Translations under genes and position numbers: made by a program
Shown: one piece after another, positions 13,601 to 23,199 of the stretch
How positions within the stretch are numbered: the first letter of the stretch is position 1
Layout: every line of letters starts with the position of its first letter
From: Aplysia californica
Lineage: Eukaryota > Mollusca > Gastropoda > Aplysiida > Aplysiidae
DNA length: 64,000 nt
Assembly (NCBI RefSeq): GCF_000002075.1
Contig: NW_004797432.1
Location: forward strand, 597,027 to 661,026
Direction of reading: 5' to 3'
The notes under the pieces: model-generated
What the model was told of the DNA's origin: nothing
Database searches by the model: none
What the model saw: the letters and a program-made list of their open reading frames with translations, nothing else

Positions 13601-16600
13601 TCAAGAGTAAAGATTAACAGTCGTGTCGCACCTGGTGGCTGCTTCCCCTGACCTGAGCAGGTTTGGACATCCCCTGGCTTTTGTCACTTTATGTTTGGTG
13701 GTGGGTGTTTTGTCTCTCGTCCGTTCGTTGTTCTATTTTTTGTCGTCTGTTTTTAAAATTCAAGATCATGTGACATAATTTTTAATTCCTTTCTAATGTT
13801 GAAGAGAATATTGCATAAGATGTCAAAGATCAAAGAGAACTGTGGTGCAGATGTGGTGAGAGAGTGAGTTGAATGAGACAGCTGAAGGCTCTGGAGTCTG
13901 TTCTCTGCAGTCACACCTACAGTCTTGTCCAGGCTTCGAGCTTTGTCTAGTTTCATTTTGTGTAGTTGTAAACCTGATTTATTCCTTTTTTTTTTTTCTT
14001 CTTTTTTTTTTCACTAAGTAATTTATTTCTGTAGGATATTGTAGACTTTGACTGAGGAAGAACTTCTGTAATAAACTCAAATTTGAGAATTACATTCTTA
14101 ACAATCCAGCGAAGAATATTCAGGTAATTGTGAAGAAAAATATGTAGATAATTGTAAAGATGAAAAACTGTAGGCCTACCACTTATTTCTTGCACAGGTA
14201 GGCCTACTTTGCTCTGTTCCGTTGGATGAAAAAAGGGGCTTGCAAACATCTTGTCCTTGATAAAGACATTAAAAAAGAGGAACAGCAAAGAAATCATTGA
14301 CTAATGTTAGTGGTTTATAAACTTGAAATTATATCTATTCAGTACTTTAAAGATTCTGCATCCTGTACGTTTTAGTGATGCTCAAGTCAAGCTGTTCTCA
14401 AAGTATAGATTGATAGTGCCCGACTTGGAAACCCAGTGAATAGTTCTATTTTATCTAGAATTAATATACTACCTTCATATCTTAACAATAGATGTGATCA
14501 TTGTTTGAACTCCACTAGAGAAATTAGAAAATTATTTGTAGTAGTTTAAGTTGCCTGATGACAAGACATTTCTCATTACCTCCTCTTGCTGCGAATGTCT
14601 CTGATGTTCCAGTTAGAATTCACTTCCACATCATGCTAGTTTGACACCCGTGGCATACACGAAAGGACAGGACAAAATGGGTTTGTGTTGAGAGAGGGTT
14701 ACTGATAGTGTGATAGTGGTCCTTTCAATGTTTGTATGTTTGTGGCCACTTTTTTTTTTGGGGGGGGGGGGGGCAGGGAGGGGGGTTCTTCTTCCAGGAA
14801 TGGAATATGATTTTCAAAAAAATGCTTGAGTGGGAGAAGATAACAAAAAACAATTTTAAAAAAGAACACCAAAAACATCTACTCAAATTTTGAAGAAAAA
14901 AAATCTGTTCCTGAAGAAACTGAGAACTGAAGAGATACTAGTGAAAAGGTTTTGATGTATTGCTACAAGTATTTACATTACCTAAGGGGAAGTGTCTCTT
15001 TCAAGTTGTTTTGCTGGCCTTAACACGAAATAGACTGGTTACGAAAAGGTTTTTAGTGTAGGATTATGAGCATTAATTTACATCACCAAAAGGAAAGAGT
15101 CAGTTTAAAGTTGTTTTGCTAGGCTTAACAGTAAATAGATTAGAATATTTGGTTATTGGGGTGACTGTATGTGTGTGTGTGTGTGTGTGTTGTCCTGAGC
15201 TACATTCTCATGATGTGGAAGTGTCGCTGTGGGAGGACAGACTTCACAGCCTGACACGTTTACTTGAGACATGGAATAACTTATGTCCTTCAAGAATTGG
15301 GGCCATTTGTTTTCTTTTAATTTGCTTTTTTATACAATTTTACAGATGCTTGAGGTAAATTTTTGTTTTTTGTTTGCATTTGCATTCAGTTTTTATCATC
15401 ATGTCATTATGGGAATGTTTCATCTTTACCCATGGAGAACGTTTTACTTCTCATTCATTTTTAACACTTGCAAATTTGATTTTTAAACTTCCAATTGTTC
15501 TTTTTAACCTCTCTTCTCTTTCTCATTTCACATTTTGCATTTTGTTCTTCCCTTTCCAAGCCCTGTTCCCATGGGCCCCCTTCTTGTAACAGTGACTTAG
15601 CAGTCCTTTTTCATTCCCTCCCCCCCCCCCCCCCCAACCCTTATCCCCTATTCCCCCTACTCTTTGGTCCGTTCTTCCATTCTTTCACCCCCCCCCCCTC
15701 CCACTCTAGCCTCGCTGTCATCTGTGTTTGGGGATGTGAAATGGCATGCAGTTTAGATGACAAAAAATAAACATCTTTTTTTTTAGATGGTTTGTCTTGC
15801 TGATTTAATTGAGCTGACTTTTTGTTGTATTTTTGTTTTGTCTCTGTGTGGTTGGTTGCTTGACAGCAGTGCTTCATTCAGTGCTGTTGCGCTAAGGTCT
15901 GTGTCAGTTGTATTGCTTGTGGAGATTCTTTTACACATGTGCTATACATGTAGCACTGTGTGTCGTGTTTAGTGGAAGAGCATGTTCATGATTTTGTGAA
16001 TTCTGTCTGTGTGTAGAACCCTACAGCAAAACGACTGGCACATTAATTAATTAAGGCCCCGATTAATTTATCATGTGGAAGATATTCTTACCCATGATAT
16101 GCGTAGAGAATCTAGTCATCACAGTCATAAAGTAAGTTATGTTATGGGAAATTTTACATATACGGCAGGAGTGCAGTGGCTGGCCACGCCTGGCCAGCAG
16201 TTTTTGGTGTGAATTTTAAAGTTTGAACTCTTGTGGTGTGGGTGTGTGTGTGTGTGGGGGGGGGGGGGTACTTTTCAGTTTAAAATATAATCATTCGGAA
16301 AAGGTGTTTTTTTAATGTATAAATTACTCGTAGTTATAAAATAGACCCGCCACTACCAGACTTGAGTCAGTAGCACACTTATAGAAGAAATACCCTCTCT
16401 TTTCTGCTGCGAGTTTTTGTACTCAGAGACACAGCTGAGATTGAGATGTGCTCCCAGATTTTCTAGTCGCTCTGCTTATCGGTTGTCTGCCCTGGGGTTA
16501 GAAGACGTGATTGTTTTATTGGGGTTTTTTCCCAATGGCACAAGGATTGATGTACAGAAAATTGGGAGAAATGGAATACATTTAATATCAGGAGGCAAGC

Positions 16601-19272
16601 CCAGAATAAGGAAAGATAAGGAGACATGGAAAGTTTTTGTTGATGGTCTATACCCTGATGCTGGGTGAGAAAGGAAGTGATGATGGTGATAAAGATCTGT
16701 TGCCATGAATCTTTGAAACAGGTTCAGCCTACTCTGTTCATTGGTTGCGTTGAGAAAGAGAAATGGTGGTTCTCATTGAGCCAAAATACGTGCATATTTG
16801 TTACGGATACATGTACATGGAAAGGTTTGCCCCAACACGTTTCGTCTCACTCCTCTGTGATTGTAAATTTGTAAGTTATTAAGTGTTTATGAGGCCATCG
16901 GCCCACATCACATAAAACACTCATCTATTAAATACAGTTTCCTTTAATTGAAATAGTACAGGTTATACATACCTTTTCTCATGGGTCAAACATTGGATAT
17001 TTCTGTCACTTGACTGAGTCAGGCTGGGTGGATTAACAATTTCTGTAGATGGGCTAGATTTGAACATTTAAAAAATAATGTGAAATTCATCTTCAATTTC
17101 ATGAGTTACACCTCTCCACTCAGTGACTGAGAGGCATCGATGACCTAGTGGTTAGAATACTGGACCCGTGAGATTGCGGGTTTGGGGGTTCGAGCCTCAG
17201 CTTGTCCGACATTGTGTCCTTGGGAAAGGCATCTTACGAATTTCGCATTTGGCTCGATCCTATCGGAGACGGATGTTAATTAAACTGGGAGGTCCAGTCT
17301 CTTAAATAACCTAATAGCGTTGGTAGGGGTGTTAAACCAAAACCGTTTTACTCTTTTGATGATTAAGATCTGGGCTGTACACCAAAGTGCCAGAAGTTAC
17401 TAACGGGTGTGCCCCGTTACTTCAGTGGCTGAAGGACACATGCCTTCTGTAGTTTTAGAAGATCAAGGTTTCTCATTCAGGTCAGGAAGTGATATCCCGA
17501 GTACCCAGCCATCGTTTTGAATCGGCTGCGTGCAGCCTAGTGTTGTTTGATTACTGTAACAGTTACATAGTCAGGCCCATAGTGACATTATCATGTAAAT
17601 AAAATAAGGGAGAAGGGGAGGGTGCATAGTATATTCATCATGTGGAATGATTTTATTTGAAAATGAAATATTTGTGTCTTTTGAACTGGAAAATGGGATA
17701 TTCAAGTCTTTCTTGTGGAAAATGGGATATCCGAGTCTTCAAAGTGACAGCCAAGGCCAAGCTGCTCTTTACATATTGATCAGTCTGAACACGTGGAGCC
17801 ACTTTTGAGTATGTCACTTGGTACCAAGGAGAAGTACAAGTATAGTACAGTCGACTTTGAATGTGATGAACTCGCCTGAGTTGATCCTGATCTCTTTCTC
17901 GGGTCCCAGCAACCCTTTTTCTGGACAGGTCCCAATGGTTAAGTTGAATTTCGGATGAGTTGATCTTTTTTTCACTCCCCCGACAGCATCAACTAATCCG
18001 TAGTCGAATGTATGACCCTTTGCGCCTTGACAGATGATCTCAAAGCAGAATGCGTGATAGATTTTCCTGGGCTGTAAACATAAGAAAGTAGATTGCGCAA
18101 GTACCACTTCGCTGCATTCAGATCTCGATTTCTTTGATGTGCTCCGCAGGAGAAAAATTATCATTACGTTTGGATTCAAGAAAGGTGAAAGTGTGTGTTA
18201 TACAACACGTGAAAAGGACTAAAATTTGAGATTTTTATTTCGTATTTTGAATATACCCCAATGGGCACGTCAAATAAAAGGGAGGAGGGGAGGGGTAGAT
18301 GGTTTCCCACAATCATGTATTGTCTCCCACCTACACCATCTGCCCCATCTGGCAGAAGATCAACCTATTTGTGTTGCAAGTGCCGTAAAACTCTTACTGA
18401 AGCTTAAACTTAAAGAGGGTCGGACAGCTCCCTTGTGTATGCAGCGAACGTCAAGTCGGAGTCTCTTTGTGTGAGCCAACTTCTGAGTACCTGTACTCTC
18501 TGTGCGGTGATAGATGACGTCGCTGGGCTGAGGGAAGGTTGTCTCAAAGGCATTTTATGGAGTACCTCTGTCTTTGTGCTCTCATTTTGGCAGTGCCCTC
18601 GGTAGCATAGTGGTTAGGCTACCTGACCTGGAATCTTAAGATCATGGGTTCTGGGGTTTGAGCCTCAGCTTGGTCTGACATTGTGTCCTTGGGAAAAGCG
18701 CTTTACACAAATCTCCCATTGGCTTGATCTTTTCGGAGATGGATATCAAACTCAGAGGTCCCGCAAAGTAGTGTTGACAGGAGCATTAAATTTATACCAT
18801 TTCTTTCTGCTTACATTTGGCAGTATCCTGTAAACTGTCCCTGCGGTTTTATGCAGAAAGAATTCTGAAATTATGCAAACTGAGCCCAAAAAATGAAATT
18901 ATGCGATTCTGTTAATTTTAACAAAGAATGATACAGGAAAATGATCGGAAATTATGCCCCCAAAAATTGTCAAATTTTGCTAAATTATGTGTGGTGCATA
19001 ACACCCCCGGGACAGTGTAAAACCCCTGTCCTCACTGAGGGATAAGCAAGGTTCAAACTGGCTACCTATTCATTAACTGATGTTCATTAGGTCGATGGGG
19101 ATAAAAAACATTCTGCAGTGGATGATGATTGGCACTGCGGATGTGTTACAATATTCTTCCAGATGGCGAGAGAGGAATTAATGATTAATGGTCATTATTG
19201 TCGGGTGTATGTCAACATCCTCATGTGCACGCACACGCACACATAATGCACTCGTGCACACATACACGCACG

Positions 19273-19304
<32 letters not shown>

Positions 19305-21795
19305 NNNNNNNNNNNNNNNNNNNNNNNNNNNNNNNNNNNNNNNNNNNNNNNNNNNNNNNNNNNNNNNNNNNNNNNNNNNNNNNNNNNNNNNNNNNNNNNN
19401 NNNNACACACACACACACACACACACACACTCACTCACACACACACACAAAAACTGAGACATATATTATGCAAACGCTATCTGACAGGGATATAAAGTTT
19501 TGAAGACTTCCATATTATACTGTATATATAACACATGTATGCATTTTATGCAAGAGAGAAATGAGCCGGAAAAAAAAGGTCAACGAATCAAAAATAGGAC
19601 TCAAGATACTTTTATGAAATTTTCTTCATGTTAATTTTAAGACTTTTGTCAAGAGGTCAAGGCTGGGTAAGTTTGTAGCATTACTCAGACTCATGACGTT
19701 AGTAGCCGAGTGGTTAGGCTACCGGACTCGTTATCATGAGGTTGCAGGTTCGGGGGTTAGAACCTTAGGCCCAATGTCATGTCATTGGAAAGGAACATTA
19801 CTCAGATTTTCCTCACTTCCCCCAGGTGGGAATGGGTATCCGGCCACAAACAGCCAAAGATCTGGTCAGTATGTTAGTGTTTTAACTAACACCTACAGAA
19901 TGGCAGCTCACACTGTATGCAGGAAGTTGAGACTGTTTCAGAATGCTATCAGGTCTGCTGGGGTAATAAAATAGATTGTACTAAAGCGCATGGACCTTGC
20001 TGTTGAGCGGGAATTTGCACAATGCAAATATTATCTATGATTATTATCTATTCAAGTTTGAGGTGGACTTGCTGGATCATTTTTTTTTTCTGGCTGATAA
20101 AATCTTTTCTTTGCCCGTAAGAACAGACATTTCAAAGGCAATTATGTGCTGGTAAAGGATTAATATAAAATTATCTGTTTTTTGTTGTTGTTGGGTGTTT
20201 TTTGTTTGTAATAGTTTATTTTTCAGTTGTTGTTGTTTTGGGGGTTGTTTGGTGCTGTTTTGTTCTGTTTTATGGAGCACTTTTTAAATTTGGGGTTGTT
20301 AGGCGGAGGGGTAAACTTGTGATTTCTCATATATGTAATTGAATGTGATTGGAATTTTATTTGGACTACACCGTATTGCCAGACCCTAGTTTTAAACCCC
20401 CTTTTTTCCCAGCAAACATCGCAAAATTTTACTGTGCTAACAAAGCCTTCTATTTATTTATTTAATAGTTCCTTTCTGTTTTCTCAGTTAGACACTTGTT
20501 CACTCTACTGTTAGCAGCTTTTGTTCAACTCCTTGTGAAGGAAATTCTGAACCTATAAAAAATCAAGGATTAATTAAGGTTAATCAAGGGAGACATATTA
20601 TATTAGGTAGTATATCTTGCCCCCTGAGATAACCTGAACTACGTTGAAAATTGCTTGATACTGAAAGGCAGACCGAATCATCCTTGCTCTTGTTTGTTTC
20701 AGTATGTCCCAACCCACTACACCCAAGTGTACCAGGCCAGCCCACAGGGAGCGGTGCTACAGCCCGTCAGTGTACCCATAGATGTAAGTATTATATCATG
20801 AGCTGTTTCATTTCATGTACAAGAAGTACATCAATGCAATAACGGTGTACCCATAGATGTAAGTAATAGATTCTATATCATGATCTGTTTCATTTTCTTT
20901 TGAGTAAACATGACACAATGGTGGTGTACCCATAGATGTAAATATTGTAATCATAATCTTTCTTTTTTTTTTTGAGTAAACAGAAGAACATAGAGTTTTG
21001 AGTGAACAGAAGCACACCGACACAATGATGGTGTACCATAGGTGTAAATATTATATCATGAGCTGTTTCATTTTCTTTTGAATATACAGAAGCACATCGA
21101 TACAACAAAGGTGTACCCATAGATATAAGTATTATATCATCATCTGTTTCATTTTCTTTTTAGTTAAGAGAAGGACATCAACACTACTCTCATACTAGTA
21201 TAGTGCAAGGAAGAATTAGGGCAAATAAACGAAAACAACTAAAGGAAAGAAAAGAAGTAGGACCTGCCAGTGGCACCCTCTAACGACCTACTGTTTTGTT
21301 TTCACTGTTTTTCTGAAAGGGTAATGAAAAAAATAAATGTGTAATGTATGGCTTGACCTGTTTGAATCCACTTGGTCAGTATGACTTTAGTGGGGTGTTT
21401 GGCAAGTGCTCTGGTGTGGTGTGCTCCTTCTTTCCTGTCAAACATCTATAGTAAAGTTCTTATCTCACCTTCTTCTTTATTGTGTATGTTACTCTCTTGT
21501 ACATAACACTTCTAATTTTTGGCTCCTATAATTGTGTTGAAAGTGCCAGAAAACTCCTAGTAAAACTTAAGCATGAGATTCATGTTTTAAAACAGTGGTC
21601 TTTTAAGGTAGCCTACCATGCTGATTTTCTGTGAAAAAAATGTTTGTGAAGCAACAGCAATAAAAGTAACTGTCGAGTGAGGAAGAGGTGTAGTCAGAAT
21701 GCAATGTAGGCCAACTATTTATGTGTTACTGTAGTATTGTAAGGGCTCACTGCCTGTACTTTTTCAGGGTTGAGCATTACATAAATGCTGTATAC

Positions 21796-21862
<67 letters not shown>

Positions 21863-21962
21863 TGTATAAAATGATTTTTGACCTCATTTTCAGGATCATA
21901 CAGGTCTGGTAGATGACAGGACGCATCACCACTACACTGGCTACCCCTCACTACCCAAATAA
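2348..21962 (+). CDS. RBMS: RBMS-family RNA/ssDNA-binding protein, 3' part of gene
   Basis: Seven spliced exons (2348-2567, 3464-3579, 4058-4104, 4615-4786, 9669-9776, 20703-20783, 21894-21962) give 813 nt, 270 codons plus stop, with consistent phases. They encode the C-terminal part of an RBMS protein: RRM2 with RNP2 LYIANL and RNP1 RGVGFARM, then the family's Tyr/Gln/Pro-rich low-complexity tail. Vertebrate RBMS1/2/3 (about 400 aa) and fly shep are cytoplasmic/nuclear proteins that bind AU-rich RNA or single-stranded DNA and affect mRNA stability and translation. The junction preceding RRM2 ([11 protein letters not shown]) and the end region match vertebrate RBMS closely. RRM1 lies outside the window. 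A further exon at 7712-7773 may be optional. Which of the three vertebrate paralogues is closest cannot be told; a single pre-duplication orthologue is likely. Confidence 0.93.
3279..3441 (+). repeat. SINE-A copy beside a splice acceptor
   Basis: Slightly shortened SINE-A in sense orientation, with head GAGTGGGTGGCAG and tail GCAAGCACTGTAAAACTC. Its tail ends only about 20 bases before the exon at 3464, so it supplies much of the sequence just upstream of that acceptor. Confidence 0.8.
3464..3579 (+). CDS. RBMS: RBMS exon: end of RRM2 and linker
   Basis: Acceptor is TCCTCAG. The exon completes the Gly codon and encodes [17 protein letters not shown], the last beta strand of RRM2 (vertebrate EPLLCKFADGGQKK), followed by a basic, Thr-rich linker. 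The donor TTTCA|GTATGT at 3580 is chosen because it leaves phase 0, as the next exon requires. An upstream GT at 3572 would leave phase 1 and is not compatible. Confidence 0.85.
4058..4104 (+). CDS. RBMS: RBMS 47-nt exon
   Basis: Small exon with acceptor TTCCCTTCAG and donor AATGG|GTGAGT. It reads [15 protein letters not shown] and leaves two bases of a Gly codon. Position and composition match the AAIQNG-containing segment of vertebrate RBMS. Both other frames hit stops. Confidence 0.85.
4615..4786 (+). CDS. RBMS: RBMS exon: Tyr/Gln/Pro-rich region
   Basis: Acceptor is GGTGTCTTCAG and donor CACAC|GTGAGT. It encodes [20 protein letters not shown] and then [20 protein letters not shown] and VMQPHQMPH. 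This corresponds to the vertebrate segment around SAYQVQSPSWMQPQPYILQ. It ends in phase 0. Confidence 0.92.
4787..7711 (+). other. RBMS intron
   Basis: Non-coding, AT-rich and T-biased on the + strand. It contains a poly-C tract at about 5233-5256, scattered poly-T runs and a (GT)n run at about 7647-7683 directly upstream of the possible optional exon. No exon or known element was recognised in the rest. Confidence 0.6.
7712..7773 (+). CDS. RBMS: Probable optional RBMS exon
   Basis: Acceptor is CTAATCTGCAG, preceded by a GT microsatellite; donor is CTGAT|GTAACC. In phase 0 after the 4615-4786 exon it reads [20 protein letters not shown] and ends two bases into a codon. This resembles the vertebrate ILQHPGAVLTPSMEHTM segment, which follows the same upstream region. 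Without splicing, a TAA follows at 7775. Phase 2 does not fit the 9669 acceptor but does fit a second AG at 9681-9682 (exon start 9683), so inclusion would need that downstream acceptor. This is inferred from sequence alone. Confidence 0.55.
7774..9668 (+). other. RBMS intron
   Basis: T-rich intron with poly-T runs and a short (GT)n tract near 9294-9315. No further exon was recognised. Confidence 0.6.
9669..9776 (+). CDS. RBMS: RBMS exon: Ser/Gly-rich, QMGQLHLSN
   Basis: Acceptor is CATTTTGCAG and donor ACCTCG|GTAGGC. The exon reads [16 protein letters not shown] and then [18 protein letters not shown], the equivalent of the conserved vertebrate PLAQQMSHLSLGSTG block. It is 108 nt and phase 0 at both ends. 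A second in-frame acceptor (AG at 9681-9682) would trim the first 14 nt. Confidence 0.92.
9777..17127 (+). other. Large RBMS intron, left part
   Basis: Part of an 11-kb intron. Mostly unique T-rich sequence with poly-T, poly-C (15620, 15689) and poly-G (14760, 16257) tracts and short GT runs (15170, 16240). A CAG-preceded, Pro-rich open stretch near 10701 was considered as an exon and not accepted. No other genes were seen. Confidence 0.55.
17128..17345 (+). repeat. SINE-D copy (tRNA-headed)
   Basis: tRNA-like head with A-box-like GATGACCTAGTGGTTAG and B-box-like GGGGTTCGAGCCT, body ATTGTGTCCTTGGGAAAGGC, and 3' part GTCTCTTAAATAACCTAATA ending GGGGTGTTAAACC. The 3' part matches, in reverse complement, the copies at 40345 and 49112. 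Sense orientation relative to RBMS. Confidence 0.8.
17846..18012. mobile_element. Diverged pogo-like MITE
   Basis: Bounded by TACAGTCGACT on the left and AGTCGAATGTA on the right, imperfect inverted termini next to TA. The interior has no coding potential. The termini resemble other CAGTC-ended elements in the window, but divergence makes the family call tentative. Confidence 0.4.
18365..18415 (+). repeat. SINE-A tail fragment
   Basis: Only the 3' tail is recognisable: TTGTGTTGCAAGTGCCGTAAA followed by ACTCTTACTGAAGCTTAAAC. Sense orientation to RBMS. Confidence 0.6.
18598..18795 (+). repeat. SINE-D-like tRNA-headed SINE
   Basis: Head GGTAGCATAGTGGTTAGGC with a B-box-like GGGGTTTGAGCC, followed by ATTGTGTCCTTGGGAAAAGC and TCGGAGATGGATATCAA. 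Closely related to the copy at 17128. Sense orientation. Confidence 0.75.
19275..19449. repeat. (CA)n microsatellite interrupted by assembly gap
   Basis: CA repeats flank exactly 100 Ns (19305-19404), the usual placeholder for a gap of unknown size. The true repeat length is therefore unknown. Confidence 0.95.
19693..20053 (+). repeat. SINE-B copy (tRNA-headed)
   Basis: Head AGTAGCCGAGTGGTTAGGCT (A box) with B-box-like CAGGTTCGGGGGTTAG, a middle part CCCCAGGTGGGAATGGGTAT, the segment TCTGCTGGGGTAATAAAA, and a tail with AAAGCGCATGG and TTGCTGTTGAGCGGGAATTT ending in a short ATT-rich run. The same modules recur at 42690, 45082 and 62095. Sense to RBMS. Confidence 0.8.
20703..20783 (+). CDS. 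RBMS: RBMS exon: [10 protein letters not shown] block
   Basis: Acceptor is TTGTTTCAG and donor ATAGAT|GTAAGT. The 81-nt, phase 0-0 exon reads [20 protein letters not shown] and PVSVPID, matching vertebrate YLPQYAHMQTTAVPVEE. Its last 13 bases and donor are the first unit of the tandem array that follows. Confidence 0.93.
20771..21131 (+). repeat. Tandem array copying an exon end and its 5' splice site
   Basis: Five units of about 75-107 bp. The shared block TGTACCCATAGATGTAAGTA begins at 20771, 20846, 20925, 21032 (altered) and 21112 (GT lost). Each unit continues with ATATCATGAGCTGTTTCATT and, in the later ones, a piece like GAGTAAACAGAAGCACATC that matches the tail of the antisense SINE-A2 at 21158. 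Unit 1 is the true exon end and donor; units 2 and 3 keep a GT. Confidence 0.9.
21158..21290 (-). repeat. SINE-A2 copy, antisense in RBMS
   Basis: Read on the - strand it begins like SINE-A (GGTCGTTAGAGGGTGCCACT) and ends with a variant tail. The same A2 structure is seen at 32395, 33720 and 41552. It abuts the splice-site array and appears to have supplied part of its unit. Confidence 0.65.
21389..21572 (+). repeat. SINE-A copy
   Basis: Full-length but diverged: head AGTGGGGTGTTTGGCAAGTG, body TTCCTGTCAAACATCTATAG, tail GTGTTGAAAGTGCCAGAAAA. Sense orientation in the last RBMS intron. Confidence 0.8.
21798..21862. repeat. (ATT)n microsatellite
   Basis: About 21 ATT units in the last RBMS intron, about 30 bases before the terminal acceptor. 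Preceded by GAGCATTACATAAATGCTGT, which resembles the 3' end of SINE-B, so this is probably a SINE tail. Confidence 0.9.
21894..21962 (+). CDS. RBMS: RBMS terminal coding exon
   Basis: Acceptor is CCTCATTTTCAG. It reads [20 protein letters not shown] then PK and stop TAA at 21960-21962. This matches the vertebrate C-terminus NDHSPYTFQPNK in spacing (His, Tyr, Pro, Lys). Phase 0 start agrees with the exon at 20703. Confidence 0.9.
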   Translation, partial: DHTGLVDDRTHHHYTGYPSLPK

Positions 21963-21963
21963 A
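21958..21963 (+). terminator. Poly(A) signal overlapping the stop codon
   Basis: AATAAA formed by the last Lys codon, the TAA stop and the next base. A GT-rich stretch, TGTTGGTGAGGTGAGTTGGT, follows about 30-50 bases downstream, as expected for a cleavage site. Use would give a 3' UTR of only about 15-25 nt. This is a prediction from motifs. Confidence 0.5.
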
Positions 21964-22039
21964 GTCATGTCTAGTCGTAGCTTTTCTTCATGTTGGTGAG
22001 GTGAGTTGGTGCGAGATTGTGCCATTTGCTCAGTTTATC

Positions 22040-22207
22040 ATGTGTGGTTTTTAGGTCTTCGGTTTGATTTGCTCCTTCTTTACTATCAAACTTCTATCAT
22101 CCTTTTAGCTCATCCTTCTTTTTAGTGTTTGTTATCACTTCTAATCTTCTGCGTTTATATGACATAATTGTGTTGCAAGTGCTGTAAAATTCTTACTAAA
22201 ACAAACC
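22040..22207 (+). repeat. SINE-A copy after the RBMS stop
   Basis: Diverged sense copy: GATTTGCTCCTTCTTTACTA in the body and GTGTTGCAAGTGCTGTAAAA in the tail, ending ACTAAAAC. Confidence 0.75.
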
Positions 22208-22479
22208 CCATTTCAAACGGAAATTTCCATTGACATTGAATTGGAGATCTTGCCTCATAGGTTTTTAAATAGGTTTATTGCATGGAAACAACTTTTATCA
22301 TGTCCGCCCTGCTAGGTTGTTTAGTCAAATCTTGTATGCCTAAGTTGATTGACGGTATAATCATGGTCAATTGCCACCCAGCTATTCAGATGTATAAAAC
22401 CGAAAGTTTTGAATTTTAAAAAAATTTTAATTTCTTAATCCTCCAAGCATTCCAAACATGTCAGATACATCACACGACT

Positions 22480-23199
22480 TATAGGTGAAGTTTTTACACT
22501 TAATAAGTATGAAATATTAAAAGGCATGATATACTTAAAGAATATTGCAAGGAGGCTCTCTTGGCCTAGAGGTTAAGGTGTTCACCTCTCATTCAAAGGT
22601 CCTGGGTTCGAACCCTGGTAGCAACGGAAAAATTCTCTTTTCTAAAATTGTCTCCTTTTGCCTCCTTTTCTGCTCTCTAGCAAAGTTCTGTTATCTGTTT
22701 TCGTCTCCACTTTCTACCCCCACCTCTTCACCTCTTTTTCCCCCTCCTCTGGGCTCCTGACTCTTTCTGCAGCCTTTCTACTGCTTCTGCGTGACCCTTT
22801 CTTACTGCTGTCTTTCAGCCACACCCCTGATCTTTTGGTAGGAAAGATCTACACCTAGCCTTCTTGGACGAGGGTGAAAAATCTCTGAGATCCCATGTGC
22901 AAGTTGCGCCTGTTAAAAATCCCTTGGTGGTCTAAAATCGATAAGAGTAGGCTTCGACCGCCACTCGCGCAAAATTCCAAATTTCCTACCAATTCAAAAT
23001 GTTTAATGTGTCCGGCGCGCTCATATTATGATCTTATGCAGCTGCGAGTGCCATAAAACACTTTCTTCCTCCCCCCCCCCCCCCCCCCAAATATGGCATC
23101 AATTGATAATCTACTAATTTGACCCTAGTGTCGATTATTTGGCGAATATCTGCATTTGTGGATTTCGAGAAGTAACTCATTTTGTCAGCGCCTCGCAAA
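22480..23199. mobile_element. MITE-1 copy split by a SINE-T insertion
   Basis: Left part 22480-22549 (TAGGTGAAGTTTTTACACTT) and right part 23090-23199 (TCGAGAAGTAACTCATTTTG) together align with the intact MITE-1 at 59100-59325. The terminus TTTGTCAGCGCCTCGCA is a mutated form of the family end TTTGTCAGCACACCTCACA. Confidence 0.75.
22550..23089 (+). repeat. SINE-T, full-length tRNA-headed SINE
   Basis: Head GCTCTCTTGGCCTAGAGGTT with B box GGGTTCGAACCCTGG, a C/T-rich middle (CTCCACTTTCTACCCCCACC), TCGATAAGAGTAGGCTTCGA, and a 3' tail GCGCTCATATTATGATC...GAGTGCCATAAAACAC followed by poly-C. Flanked by AATATTGCA (22541-22549) and AATATGGCA (23090-23098), a 9-bp target duplication with one mismatch. 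Confidence 0.88.

Noticed and set aside
17128-20053. tRNA genes suggested by A and B boxes
   Set aside because: The cloverleaf is not complete, and the same heads recur with SINE bodies and tails.
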